Source: Moritella sp. Urea-trap-13 (lineage in GTDB: Bacteria; Pseudomonadota; Gammaproteobacteria; Enterobacterales; Moritellaceae). Taken from it: a stretch of 64,000 nucleotides of DNA. This document shows positions 46,521 to 56,071 of the stretch, piece after piece. The position numbers and the translations under genes are program-made. The stretch is taken from NCBI RefSeq assembly GCF_002836355.1, contig NZ_PJCA01000031.1:186001-250000 (forward strand). Direction: 5' to 3'. The notes beneath the pieces were generated by a model that did not search any database, was not told the DNA's origin, and saw only the letters and a list, made by a program, of their open reading frames with translations. Position 1 is the first letter of the stretch; each line of letters starts with the position of its first letter.

Positions 46521-47126
46521 ATGGGTAATGTAAAATTAACCATACGTACAACGATTAGCTTTCTGCTCTTCATATGTATCTATGGTTTTAATTTCAGTGT
46601 TACTGCGGAGTCGTCAGATCGTCAGGCTGTTAATGCAAGCACTGATAGTCGACACCAAGTGACGTTTATTCGTGATAGTGATGATGCGTGTACGCAATGT
46701 CATAAAGACTCGAAAGAAACACGCCAAGGTACGCACGGTGAAAAAACCGCACTTAAACTTGGTAGAGACCTTAAATGTGTTGAATGCCATAACACAGTTG
46801 GTCCTAACCACCGCGAAAATGCCTCTCAAGTTACCAAGTACTCTGCAGCTCAATCTCAAATTGGCACCCATAAAACCCTGCTTGATTTTGACGCTATCTT
46901 AAAAGCAACGGACAATTGTACTGAATGTCATACCCCTGAACGACTACAAGAAAAAACTTGGGTACACGATGTACATGCTAAAAAAGCCACTTGCTCGTCT
47001 TGCCATGTGATCCATGCCGATGGTGAAAAAGAAGGTATGCAAGCACTAGAACGTAAGGCTCAAATTGCGCAGTGCGTCGATTGTCATAAAGACTTTAACT
47101 TGAATCAAGAAGGTAAGGGAGACTGA
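46521..47126 (+). CDS. nrfB: NrfB pentahaem cytochrome c
   Basis: A 201-residue periplasmic protein with signal peptide and five CxxCH sites: CTQCH (57), CVECH (86), CTECH (133), CSSCH (158) and CVDCH (185), the count known for NrfB. It passes electrons from the NrfCD quinol dehydrogenase to NrfA. ATG 46521 follows AGAAGGATGCAAA. The next gene starts one base after its stop. Confidence 0.95.
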   Translation: MGNVKLTIRTTISFLLFICIYGFNFSVTAESSDRQAVNASTDSRHQVTFIRDSDDACTQCHKDSKETRQGTHGEKTALKLGRDLKCVECHNTVGPNHRENASQVTKYSAAQSQIGTHKTLLDFDAILKATDNCTECHTPERLQEKTWVHDVHAKKATCSSCHVIHADGEKEGMQALERKAQIAQCVDCHKDFNLNQEGKGD

Positions 47127-47127
47127 C

Positions 47128-47814
47128 ATGGCCTGTTCTAGACGAAATTTATTACTCGGTGCTGGTGCGGTAATTTTTACTACTGGTGTTTCTAAAGTTG
47201 CCTTCGGTAAAAAATCATTAGTAGCAACACAAGAAGACGGTGATAAACGCTACGGTATGGTTTTTGACGAAACGGCTTGTATTGGTTGTACCGCTTGTAC
47301 CGATGCATGTCGTGAAACCAACAATGTACCTGAAGGCGTATCACGTCTAACCATAGAACGTAGCGCGCCGATGGGAGAGTATCCTGATGTTGATTACACA
47401 TTTACGCGTGTGTCTTGCCAGCATTGTGATAATGCACCCTGTGTAACGGTTTGTCCGACGGGCGCATCGTATGTTGATCTTAAAACTGGCATTGTCGATG
47501 TACATAGCGATAAGTGTGTCGGTTGTGGTTATTGCTTAGCAGCTTGTCCATATAAAGTCCGATTCTTCCACCCAGAAACAAAATCTGCAGATAAGTGTAA
47601 TTTCTGTCGTGATACCAATTTGAAAGCCGGTAAATTACCTGCTTGTGTAGAATCATGTCCGACCAAAGCACTGACCTTTGGTGATCTTAACGATCCGACG
47701 AGTGAGATAAACAAAGTGATTGCTAGCAATGCTGTTTACCGCTCGAAAGTAGAGTTAGGGACCGAGCCAAAACTGTACAAAGTGGCGGATACAAAAGGGG
47801 AGATAAAACGATGA
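47128..47814 (+). CDS. nrfC: NrfC iron-sulfur protein
   Basis: A 228-residue protein with a twin-arginine signal (SRRNLLLGAGAV). Four ferredoxin-type cysteine groups are seen: CIGCTACTDAC, CQHCDNAPCVTVC, CVGCGYCLAAC and CNFC...CVESC, giving four 4Fe-4S clusters. It links the membrane quinol oxidase NrfD to NrfB. It overlaps nrfD by ATGA. Confidence 0.96.
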   Translation: MACSRRNLLLGAGAVIFTTGVSKVAFGKKSLVATQEDGDKRYGMVFDETACIGCTACTDACRETNNVPEGVSRLTIERSAPMGEYPDVDYTFTRVSCQHCDNAPCVTVCPTGASYVDLKTGIVDVHSDKCVGCGYCLAACPYKVRFFHPETKSADKCNFCRDTNLKAGKLPACVESCPTKALTFGDLNDPTSEINKVIASNAVYRSKVELGTEPKLYKVADTKGEIKR

Positions 47815-48779
47815 ATACATTTGTAAGTGCGTTTACGTTTGATTCATTGGTCTGGGACTGGATCATTGCGATATACCTGTTTTTAACTGGGATGTCGGCG
47901 GGTATGGTACTCATTGCTATTCATTTGAAACGTAAGGTTATTGAAGGTCAAGCGTCTGCCAACGGTATTATCAAAGCAACAGCAATCTTAGCGCCATTAG
48001 GGATCATATCAGGCTTAACGATTTTGATTTTTCACTTAACGAAGCCTTTAGCATTTTGGAAGATCCTCGTTTACTTTAACCCAACCTCAGTCATGTCGAT
48101 GGGTGTGATCTTATTCCAAGTTTATATGATTATTTTATTTACTTGGATCGCAATCATGTTTAAAGATGAGCTAGCGGTATTGCTACAGAAGCTGTTTAAA
48201 GGGCGTCTAGCTTTCGTTAATCCGATTGTAGACAAAATCGCTAAATTTGAGAATGCGTTAGAGCTATTTTTAGCACTGCTTGCTGTGATGCTAGCGGCTT
48301 ATACTGGCTTTTTATTATCAGCATTGAAAACTTATCCGATGTTAAATAACCCCGTTCTACCTGTGCTGTTTATCTTCTCGAGTGTGTCTTCGGGTGCTGC
48401 GGCCTGCTTGTTAGTTGGTATTATTGGCTTCAAAGAGTCATTCCACAGCAAGAGTGTGCAATGGATCCACAGTATTGAACGCCCGGTTGTGGTATTCGAG
48501 CTGTTTGTACTGCTGACGTTTTTTACTGGCCTTATCTTTGGTGGTGGTCAGAATGAAGTAGCTGCAATGGCCGCAATTGGCGGTGGATTCTGGGCAACGT
48601 GGTTTTGGTATGGTGTCGTTGGTGCAGGCATGTTAGTGCCACTCGCACTTAACTTTTTTGTACCCACTCAAGCGCAACATAACAAAGCCTTTGTATTGTT
48701 AGTCACCTCATTAAGCCTTGTTGGTGTATTAATGCTGCGGACATTTATTTTGTACGCAGGCCAGATGACAGTTGTTTAG
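47811..48779 (+). CDS. nrfD: NrfD quinol-oxidising membrane subunit
   Basis: A 322-residue protein with eight membrane helices of the NrfD/PsrC family. Start overlaps the nrfC stop (ATGA). It should oxidise menaquinol and hand electrons to NrfC. The last C-terminal helices contain no haem ligands, as usual for the family. It is followed by a hairpin before nrfE. Confidence 0.95.
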   Translation: MNTFVSAFTFDSLVWDWIIAIYLFLTGMSAGMVLIAIHLKRKVIEGQASANGIIKATAILAPLGIISGLTILIFHLTKPLAFWKILVYFNPTSVMSMGVILFQVYMIILFTWIAIMFKDELAVLLQKLFKGRLAFVNPIVDKIAKFENALELFLALLAVMLAAYTGFLLSALKTYPMLNNPVLPVLFIFSSVSSGAAACLLVGIIGFKESFHSKSVQWIHSIERPVVVFELFVLLTFFTGLIFGGGQNEVAAMAAIGGGFWATWFWYGVVGAGMLVPLALNFFVPTQAQHNKAFVLLVTSLSLVGVLMLRTFILYAGQMTVV

Positions 48780-48816
48780 TTAAAAATTTAGTTAAAAGAT
48801 TAGCTAACTGTAAGTT

Positions 48817-48851
48817 AAGAGAGTTCGTTTGGGCTCTCTTTGTTTTCTTTT
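48817..48851 (+). terminator. Terminator-like hairpin between nrfD and nrfE
   Basis: AAGAGAG (48817-48823) pairs with CTCTCTT (48834-48840), 10-base loop, then TGTTTTCTTTT. It may reduce expression of the haem-lyase genes relative to nrfBCD. Confidence 0.6.
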
Positions 48852-48870
48852 ATTACCAATGGATCCCTTT

Positions 48871-50748
48871 ATGATCCCCGAAATTGCATTATTTTCACTT
48901 ATTCTTGGTACGCTATGCGCTATTCTCGGTGCCGCTATTCCATTGTTTGGCATTGTGACGAAACGACCACAGCTAAGCCGTTACTCATGGTCATTAAGTT
49001 ATGCTGCGTTTATCGCGGTGACTACCTCTATCTGCCTGCTTGCTTATAGCTTCACTGTCGATGACTTCTCTGTTAATTATATTGCCCAACATTCTAATTC
49101 TCAATTACCGGTATTTTTTAAGATCGCTGCCGTATGGGGCGGGCATGAAGGCTCACTGCTATTTTGGGTATTCTCGCTGTCATTATGGTCGGCGGCGATT
49201 GCGTTTGTGAATCGCAATCACAACCAAGCTTTTATCAGCCGAGTATTAATTGTATTAAGTCTATTAACCGCTGCGTTTGGTTTATTTACATTGTTAGGTT
49301 CGAATCCTTTTTCTCGCTTGTTTCCTGTACCGATGCAAGGACGAGACTTGCACCCGATGTTGCAAGATGTAGGTCTTATTTTTCATCCGCCCTTACTGTA
49401 CTTAGGCTATGTTGGATTTTCGGGCGCTTTTGCCTTTGCCGTCGCAGCGTTAACCATGCCTGATATTAATATTCCTTGGCCACAATGGAGTCGGGCTTGG
49501 ACGCTTGCTGCTTGGGTTATGCTAACCGGTGGTGTCGCGCTGGGTTCTTGGTGGGCTTATTATGAACTGGGTTGGGGCGGCTGGTGGTTCTGGGATCCCG
49601 TTGAAAATGCTTCTTTACTGCCTTGGTTAACCGGTACTGCATTGCTGCATTCCTTGATCGCCAGTGAAAAGCGTCAGGCTTTGATTAACTGGAGCTTATT
49701 ACTGTCTATTTTCACCTTTAGTTTAAGCTTATTGGGCACATTTGTCGTTCGTTCAGGGATCTTAACGTCAGTACATGCATTTGCAGTCGATCCAACGCGC
49801 GGGCTGGTGCTGTTAGTTATCTTGGCTATTTGTGTTGTAGTGCCATTAACCTTATTCATGTTACAAAGTGGTAAGATTAAACCGTTACGATTACAGAGCA
49901 TTGTTAGCCGGGAAGTACTGTTTTTGGTGCTGAATGGTTTGCTAGTCGTAGCGACATTATCGGTATTGCTCGGCACGTTTTACCCGATGATCTTTCAAGT
50001 ATTAAACCTAGCGAGTATTTCTGTGGGTGCACCTTTCTTTAACACGGTATTTGTTCCTCTGGCTTTACTTTGTTTTATGTTGATGTGCATAGCGCCTTTC
50101 ATTCATTGGCAAAAAACGCATTTTAATGGCACAAAGATTAAACTGGTATTAGTGTGGCTAGCCTCGGTTATTATTGGTTCTGTCGCCAGCTACTTGTTTA
50201 ATGAAAGCTTGTCTCTGTATGTATTATTAGTATTGATATTGTGCGTTGGTATCGTGATGTCAACTTTATTGGCTGGTGTAAGCATGGGTAATTTAGCCAT
50301 GACTGTCGCGCATATTGGTGTCGCTATTACTGCTGTAGGTATCTTACTGGTGAGTTTTAATTCGACCGAGATGAGTGCCAAAATGAGTCCAGGTAGTACT
50401 GTTAAACTAGGTGATTTAACTATTAGCTATGTGGAAACACAATGGTTGGTTGCGGCTAATTATACCGCTGAACAAGCAGTAATTGATGTGGTTGATAACA
50501 ACGGAGATAGGGTGCAGTTGAAACCGCAGAAACGTCATTATCCAGTGCGGGTGATGAACATGAGCGAGCCTGCTATTCATTCAACTTGGCTACGGGATAT
50601 CTACATTACCATGGGTGAGAAGATTGACCGCGACGCTTATGCTATTCGAGTACAAAATAAAGCGTTTATTAATTGGTTATGGGCAGGGAGTATGATGATG
50701 ATGCTTGGTGGTATGTTGGCGATAGGACGGCGTTATGCTAAATCATAA
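48871..50748 (+). CDS. nrfE: NrfE/CcmF-family haem lyase
   Basis: A 625-residue membrane protein from ATG 48871 (MIPEIALFSL, the usual CcmF/NrfE start; GGA 7 bases before). The in-frame TTG 48829 lies inside the preceding hairpin and is rejected. The tryptophan-rich WGGWWFWDPVENAS haem-handling motif is present, with about 15 helices. It attaches haem to NrfA's CWSCK site with NrfF and NrfG. It overlaps the next gene by 14 bases. Confidence 0.94.
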   Translation: MIPEIALFSLILGTLCAILGAAIPLFGIVTKRPQLSRYSWSLSYAAFIAVTTSICLLAYSFTVDDFSVNYIAQHSNSQLPVFFKIAAVWGGHEGSLLFWVFSLSLWSAAIAFVNRNHNQAFISRVLIVLSLLTAAFGLFTLLGSNPFSRLFPVPMQGRDLHPMLQDVGLIFHPPLLYLGYVGFSGAFAFAVAALTMPDINIPWPQWSRAWTLAAWVMLTGGVALGSWWAYYELGWGGWWFWDPVENASLLPWLTGTALLHSLIASEKRQALINWSLLLSIFTFSLSLLGTFVVRSGILTSVHAFAVDPTRGLVLLVILAICVVVPLTLFMLQSGKIKPLRLQSIVSREVLFLVLNGLLVVATLSVLLGTFYPMIFQVLNLASISVGAPFFNTVFVPLALLCFMLMCIAPFIHWQKTHFNGTKIKLVLVWLASVIIGSVASYLFNESLSLYVLLVLILCVGIVMSTLLAGVSMGNLAMTVAHIGVAITAVGILLVSFNSTEMSAKMSPGSTVKLGDLTISYVETQWLVAANYTAEQAVIDVVDNNGDRVQLKPQKRHYPVRVMNMSEPAIHSTWLRDIYITMGEKIDRDAYAIRVQNKAFINWLWAGSMMMMLGGMLAIGRRYAKS

Positions 50749-51292
50749 ATTGAAGTTAATACTGCCGAGTTTGTTGGGGCTGCTATTTGTTACCTTGATG
50801 ATGTTTGCGTTAACGTCCCAAGAACAACAAGTGACGCCTTCTGTTTTGGTTGGAGCATCGATCCCCACTTTCACCGCCAGTAGTTTAAGTTCGAATACGG
50901 AGTTAATAAATAATACCGTGTTCCAAACGAATAAAAAGTTCACCTTATTAAATGTCTGGGCTTCTTGGTGCGCAGTTTGTCAAAGTGAACATGATTTTTT
51001 AATGCAGCTGGTGGTTAAAGACGACATACGCATTGTCGGTTTAAATTATCGTGACGATCGCGCTGATGCGAATCAAGTACTAAACACGTTGGGTAATCCT
51101 TATGAGGTCACGATCTTTGATCCCGATGGCAAACTTGCTTTGGATATGGGGGTTATTGCTACGCCGGAAACTTACCTGTTAGATAGCCAAGGTATTGTGC
51201 TGTTTCGTTATTCTGGCGCATTGGATGAAAAAGTTTGGCTACGTTATTTCCAACCATTTATCCAAGCGTTACTAACGCAACAAGCAGGTTAG
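50735..51292 (+). CDS. DsbE/CcmG-type thioredoxin-like protein
   Basis: A 185-residue membrane-anchored periplasmic protein. Thioredoxin motif WASWCAVCQSEHDF with CXXC, and a cis-Pro region (GVIATPETYLLDSQG). It reduces the haem-binding cysteines of apocytochrome so that haem can be attached. It lies between nrfE and nrfF, so it probably serves the NrfA maturation line. Confidence 0.92.
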   Translation: MLNHKLKLILPSLLGLLFVTLMMFALTSQEQQVTPSVLVGASIPTFTASSLSSNTELINNTVFQTNKKFTLLNVWASWCAVCQSEHDFLMQLVVKDDIRIVGLNYRDDRADANQVLNTLGNPYEVTIFDPDGKLALDMGVIATPETYLLDSQGIVLFRYSGALDEKVWLRYFQPFIQALLTQQAG

Positions 51293-51302
51293 GGGAGTCT
51301 AA

Positions 51303-51749
51303 ATGAAGCGATTATCAGCGTATATGCTCATGCTAGCGATGTTCACCACATTGCCTTTATCTGCACAACCACTAGCGAGTAATACTCGTGATTCGGGTGT
51401 TGAAGCAACGCAATCGGTCGAGGTGTTTGCGTTTAATTCTATTGATACACAAAATCGGGCTATGCATTTGGCTCGCCAATTACGTTGTCCGCAATGTAAA
51501 AACCAAAACTTGATGGAGTCTAATTCTCCGATAGCGAAAGACTTACGTTTAGCGGTCTATATGATGGTTAATAAAGGTGAGACCGACGCTCAAGTGATTG
51601 ATTTTATGACGAGTCGTTTTGGTGATATGGTGTTGTATAAACCTAAGTTTGAACCGAGAACCTATATCCTCTGGCTTGGGCCTGTGTTCTTTATTGGCCT
51701 GTTCGCTTGGTTGGGATACCGCAAAGTAAAAGCGTCGATAGTGGTTTGA
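51303..51749 (+). CDS. nrfF: NrfF/CcmH-type haem lyase subunit
   Basis: A 148-residue protein with signal peptide, the redox motif LRCPQCKNQNLMESNS and one C-terminal membrane helix (ILWLGPVFFIGLFAWLG). The CcmH family presents apocytochrome to the haem lyase. It is the last gene of the nrf operon. The start ATG 51303 follows AGGGGAGTCTAA, a good ribosome site. Confidence 0.93.
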   Translation: MKRLSAYMLMLAMFTTLPLSAQPLASNTRDSGVEATQSVEVFAFNSIDTQNRAMHLARQLRCPQCKNQNLMESNSPIAKDLRLAVYMMVNKGETDAQVIDFMTSRFGDMVLYKPKFEPRTYILWLGPVFFIGLFAWLGYRKVKASIVV

Positions 51750-51772
51750 TACGGGTCTTCGTTTATATTTTT

Positions 51773-51811
51773 AACTAACAACCAAATTATAATACTATTC
51801 GGTTGTTAGTT
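51773..51811. terminator. Hairpin between nrfF and the DUF368 gene
   Basis: AACTAACAACC (51773-51783) pairs perfectly with GGTTGTTAGTT (51801-51811). A T-run precedes the stem (TATTTTT) but neither strand has a clean U-tract after it, so efficiency is uncertain. Confidence 0.5.
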
Positions 51812-51833
51812 ATGATTTTAGCGTCTATTTAAA

Positions 51834-52757
51834 CTAGTTAGATAGTGATTTACTCGCCGTTTTTTCAAGTAAGAGAATAAGACCAATCGCGATAAGCATC
51901 GCCACAATCGCATAGGCTAATAATGCCGGTTGGCCTGTCACTTGTTCAAAGCTAAATGGTGAAAGATTGCGCTCTAATAGCGGCACTTCAAGACCACTGG
52001 AGTTAGTACGCCAGGTTAGTGTTTCTTTCCATGGCCATACTTTTCCAAGTGTACCTATCATTAACCCGGTTAAAAATGTCAACGCGATATCGTGGTAGTG
52101 TTTTAGTACCCATGTAAGTACATGCGAGAATGTCAGCAGACCGATGACACAACCTACGGCAAACGTACCTAGCGTGATAATGTCGAGAGACTTTGCCGCA
52201 GCAAGGACCGGTGCATACATACCTAACATCAGTAAGATGAAGCTACCTGAGATGCCCGGTAAGATCATGGCACAAATGGCAATTGAACCTGCAAGTAAGA
52301 TATTGATTGATGTTGGTTCAAGGTTAAGCGGTTGCAGCACGGTAATGCTATAAGCAAAACTAATACCGGCAAGTACTGCCACAATACGGCTGACTTTCCA
52401 GAACTTAACCTGCTTAAACATGTGGTTGACTGAGATGATGATTAAACCGAAGAAGAAAGACCACAGTGGAATGGGGTGGGTATTTAGCATCCAAGTGATA
52501 ATACGCGCTAGTGTAAAAATACTCGTCAGGATACCCGCTAATAACACAATCAAGAATGTTCCATTGATGTAATCAAACGCTGCTTTTAAACCGTCCTTGC
52601 GGATCATACCGATTAGACGTGGGGTTATGCGACTAATACTACCCAACAGAGTATCGTAAATTCCGGTAATGAAGGCAATAGTACCGCCCGATACGCCTGG
52701 TACAACGTCTGCTGCACCCATCGCCATGCCTTTTAGAAAGATAGAAACTTTACTCAT
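51834..52757 (-). CDS. DUF368 membrane protein, probable polyprenyl-phosphate translocase
   Basis: A 307-residue protein with about nine helices. The opening KGMAMGAADVVPGVSGGTIAF and the second GAMILPGISGSFILLMLG-like motif are the DUF368 signature (PF04018). DUF368 (PopT) proteins were recently shown in Vibrio and Staphylococcus to bring undecaprenyl phosphate back across the membrane. This one should recycle the lipid carrier for wall and O-antigen synthesis. Monocistronic. Confidence 0.9.
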   Translation of the reverse strand: MSKVSIFLKGMAMGAADVVPGVSGGTIAFITGIYDTLLGSISRITPRLIGMIRKDGLKAAFDYINGTFLIVLLAGILTSIFTLARIITWMLNTHPIPLWSFFFGLIIISVNHMFKQVKFWKVSRIVAVLAGISFAYSITVLQPLNLEPTSINILLAGSIAICAMILPGISGSFILLMLGMYAPVLAAAKSLDIITLGTFAVGCVIGLLTFSHVLTWVLKHYHDIALTFLTGLMIGTLGKVWPWKETLTWRTNSSGLEVPLLERNLSPFSFEQVTGQPALLAYAIVAMLIAIGLILLLEKTASKSLSN

Positions 52758-52888
52758 TATTTTCCGTCTGCTTTATTAATTAAGGGATAAGTTTGACAAC
52801 ATTATAAACTGTTTGAGTGAAAAAAATGTCATAACAGTAGATACTTTTTTGTATTTACTACAAATACCATGCGTTAGTTAGATAATTA

Positions 52889-55800
52889 TCAATTGTGGTT
52901 ATTATCCTTTTCATCTAATGCAGTGAAATCGACACCACGTTCAATCGCAAATGCGCGCATTGCCCGTAGGCTTGTGGCTGTCTCTGATAAGTGCCCAGCA
53001 ACGGAACGCAGTAGGTTTGCTGCCACCATTGCGTCATTTTCTATCACGGCCAACAACTCACTAGCGCCAATACGTAGAAATACGCAGTCTTCTATCGCAA
53101 TTAAATCTAATAGCCGTGGCGAGTTATGAATAACGGCCAAATCACCGATTAAGCGCCCAGGTAAAATTTCGGATACCAAGCGTTGTTCACCCGCACTTGC
53201 TGGCCAATATAGACCTGATGATCCCTTAACACACAGATAAGAAGCATCCGCTTCTTCTCCCGCACTAAAAATGACTTGTCCTGGTTTTGCTTTGTACCAT
53301 TGCGCACTAAATGCCAGCAGGCGTTGTTGTTTGAGATCCAGTTCTGAAAATAAGTCGGTTTGTGCAACCACGCGTAACTTGCGTTTTAAATCCTGACGCG
53401 CATCATCATCTTCAGGCTCATCTTGACGAGCAATACCATCAATACGTCCATCAACAATTTCGACGAATAAATCGAAACTTTCTGGGCTGAGGAAGTAATT
53501 TTCAATGAAAATTTGGGTAGTTTCAGGCATCAATTCACTAATACGTTGTCGCGTTAGCGCACGCGCATTACCTTCGTGGCTCGCTAATGCATTTCTAAGG
53601 ATCAGAATATCGGGTTTTTTTATCCCTGCACGGCTGAAAGCTAGACGTTCTCTGAAAATCGCAGGCAGATTTTCTCCACCCTGAGTTGTCGCAACATCAT
53701 ATAAGGATTGCGCAACCAATCTTCTTAAGCCGTGTTCCTTCAGAACATCAACAACCGTATCTTCAATTAATTTTTCTCGGGCTCCTGCCAAACTTGAAAC
53801 TCGTCCGAAAATGGCATTACCAAGTACCGACATAACCGGAAAGTATTGTTGTGGGTCAATTGGCTTGAATAAACCGTCCAGTTTTTCCACCATCTCTGCC
53901 GCACTCTTCTTACGAATTTGTAAAATCCGTGCTTTGAACAATTCAGTGAACGATGGCCCAATCTGCTCGGCAGAAAACGCAAAAGGTACGGTCAACATCA
54001 ATGCAAAATCTTCATACGACAAGCCACTTTGACCAACTAAACGGCGTTTGGCTACTATCACTCTAAGACGATGATAAAGGTTTTCATCCATATTCAAACG
54101 GCGAAATAATGGATGGTCTGTACCATCGGTGCCAAAGGTTTCAGTCAGCCCTTCGATTAGATTGGCAGACATATGTGCAAGATAGTCCGCAATGCCTTCG
54201 TCCTGTAGCATTTGTACGAAATTATCTTCTTGTGACAAGCTTATTTGGGTCAGCATCTTTGTGGGAACTGCATACAGCAGGTTGCTCCCCAAAGGTGTCA
54301 CTGGATTGAATTTATCAGGGTGAAAGGTATGTACGATATCATCGAGACCAGCATTTGCTAACCGCTTAGCAATTTCTGGTCGCAACTGCACAATCGCTTC
54401 TACCAGCTCGTTTTGGGTGTTTGGATCAAGACGTGAACGTAATCCTCGGCGCACGATTATCTCGTCGGTGCCCATAGCTTCAACTAATTGGAACCACCAG
54501 TCTTTGATCTCATCATATGATTGAAAACCGGCCGTTTGCGGAACAACCCAGTTCGATTCGAATGGGTCGATACTATTACCAGCGCGCGCAGACTCTTGTT
54601 GCCAATCGGTGATATCAACCGAAATGTCCGAACCAAGCACAGGCTGATAATTAAATGGCATTAACAGGTTTTCACCCAGCGTACCTTTAAAAATATACGG
54701 TTTGGAATTGGCATAGCCGATACGATTAGCCACGACGGTTTGATGCAAATCATTCATCTCATGTCCCGCTATCGTCACGGAGCCTCGCTGTGGGATAACT
54801 TCGCGGGTTAACAAATCAGCAAAGGCGAGGGCCGTAGCCTCATTATTTGTCTTAATGGCAACACGTGCACCGTTGGGGATGGTCAGGTTAATATCTTCTA
54901 ATATGGCATGGCCATCTTCATCACGTACCGTTACGTTTTTCAGTTCAATGTCACCATTAAGGCAGGTTTTGGTATCAGGCTCGCCATCAAATAAAGCATC
55001 GTTTACTAATGTTTTTGATGAGAAGCGTTCGGTAACGACTTCCCAGCGTAGCGCCATATCTTGGGTTTGGTTGTAATAAGCCAGCAACTCTTTCCAAGGC
55101 GATGACAAGTCTTTGTAAGCGGCTAGTGCGGCAACCAGTGCGCCGACAGTTATCTCTCCTTGAATCGCTAAATAACCACCAACAGAGTAGAAAAAGAATG
55201 GCGTTAATTGATTGATGAAATTATTCAGGAACTTCATGAAGAATTTCTTTTGATAAATCTCGAAGCGAATGCCGAACAGGTTGCCCAAACGATTGGAAAA
55301 TAAGGACTGTCGATGACGTATTCCGCCGTTCATTCGAATATCGCTGACGCCAGCAGCTGTTTCGCCAATATCTGCAGCTAATTTGCGAATTTCCTGTATT
55401 CGAGCTTTATTCAACAAATTAATCTGACGCTGTAATTTGGGAATGATCCATGCCTGTAATGGGATCAACGTGATAGATGCGAGGCCAAACCAGAAGCTCT
55501 GGGCAAATAGGAAAGCTAGAATGGTCAGCATCTGCCCTGTTTGCAGGATAGGACGTGACAGCATATCGCCCATTAAGGAGCCCATAGGCTCAGCTTCAGA
55601 CGTCACCATCGACACCAGTTCACCTTGGCTTGTGGTGCGGAAATATGAGCGTGGAAATCTTAAAATCCGAGTGACAAGTTGAAAACGAAAGCGCCTTAAT
55701 AATCGCTCCGCCAGAACACCTTTCATGGTGTTTAACTTCATCTTCAATAAGCCATTGGCCAATACGGCAAATAGAAAACCAATACAAAGCGCCATCAAGA

Positions 55801-55993
55801 ACTCGGTCTGACTTAATATCACCCCAAGCACTGAAACATCTTCGCCAGTGCCGCCAATAGCATCATTGATTATGCGCTTAGGCAGCTCTAGCGATATGTA
55901 CAGGATCGGAAATGTCAGGAGCGTGACAGCTGATAGAATCAGCTGATTTCGTTTTGAATATTTCCAGATAAACTGAAAAAGGCTCTTTTCCAT
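52889..55993 (-). CDS. ABC-exporter-like protein with degenerate ATPase domain and C-terminal cNMP-binding domain
   Basis: A 1034-residue protein. Residues 1-310 form a type I ABC-exporter membrane domain with about six helices (EKSLFQFIWKYSKRNQLILS). The nucleotide-binding domain begins near residue 346 (GDIELKNVTV) but is broken: Walker A position reads IKTNNEATA (380-388), signature TQGGENLP (770-777), Walker B ILILRNALA (796-804) and H-loop ENYFLS (831-836). A segment of nearly 300 residues (about 450-740) is inserted between the Q-loop and signature regions. Residues 880-1005 form a cyclic-nucleotide-binding domain with PGRLIGDLAVIHNSPR, keeping the Arg. ATP hydrolysis is unlikely. It may be a regulated membrane scaffold or channel. 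MYG1 lies upstream, 78 bases away. Confidence 0.85.
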   Translation of the reverse strand: MEKSLFQFIWKYSKRNQLILSAVTLLTFPILYISLELPKRIINDAIGGTGEDVSVLGVILSQTEFLMALCIGFLFAVLANGLLKMKLNTMKGVLAERLLRRFRFQLVTRILRFPRSYFRTTSQGELVSMVTSEAEPMGSLMGDMLSRPILQTGQMLTILAFLFAQSFWFGLASITLIPLQAWIIPKLQRQINLLNKARIQEIRKLAADIGETAAGVSDIRMNGGIRHRQSLFSNRLGNLFGIRFEIYQKKFFMKFLNNFINQLTPFFFYSVGGYLAIQGEITVGALVAALAAYKDLSSPWKELLAYYNQTQDMALRWEVVTERFSSKTLVNDALFDGEPDTKTCLNGDIELKNVTVRDEDGHAILEDINLTIPNGARVAIKTNNEATALAFADLLTREVIPQRGSVTIAGHEMNDLHQTVVANRIGYANSKPYIFKGTLGENLLMPFNYQPVLGSDISVDITDWQQESARAGNSIDPFESNWVVPQTAGFQSYDEIKDWWFQLVEAMGTDEIIVRRGLRSRLDPNTQNELVEAIVQLRPEIAKRLANAGLDDIVHTFHPDKFNPVTPLGSNLLYAVPTKMLTQISLSQEDNFVQMLQDEGIADYLAHMSANLIEGLTETFGTDGTDHPLFRRLNMDENLYHRLRVIVAKRRLVGQSGLSYEDFALMLTVPFAFSAEQIGPSFTELFKARILQIRKKSAAEMVEKLDGLFKPIDPQQYFPVMSVLGNAIFGRVSSLAGAREKLIEDTVVDVLKEHGLRRLVAQSLYDVATTQGGENLPAIFRERLAFSRAGIKKPDILILRNALASHEGNARALTRQRISELMPETTQIFIENYFLSPESFDLFVEIVDGRIDGIARQDEPEDDDARQDLKRKLRVVAQTDLFSELDLKQQRLLAFSAQWYKAKPGQVIFSAGEEADASYLCVKGSSGLYWPASAGEQRLVSEILPGRLIGDLAVIHNSPRLLDLIAIEDCVFLRIGASELLAVIENDAMVAANLLRSVAGHLSETATSLRAMRAFAIERGVDFTALDEKDNNHN

Positions 55994-56071
55994 TTTCCGT
56001 GTCCTCTTGCTGAGTTAGTTATGACAATGCTGGTCTTTTAATGACGATGACGCTATTACTAATCGAACTTT

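Noticed and set aside
49302-49312. GGTTCGAATCC, a T-loop-like tRNA fragment
   Set aside because: It lies inside nrfE, with no acceptor stem or anticodon arm around it.
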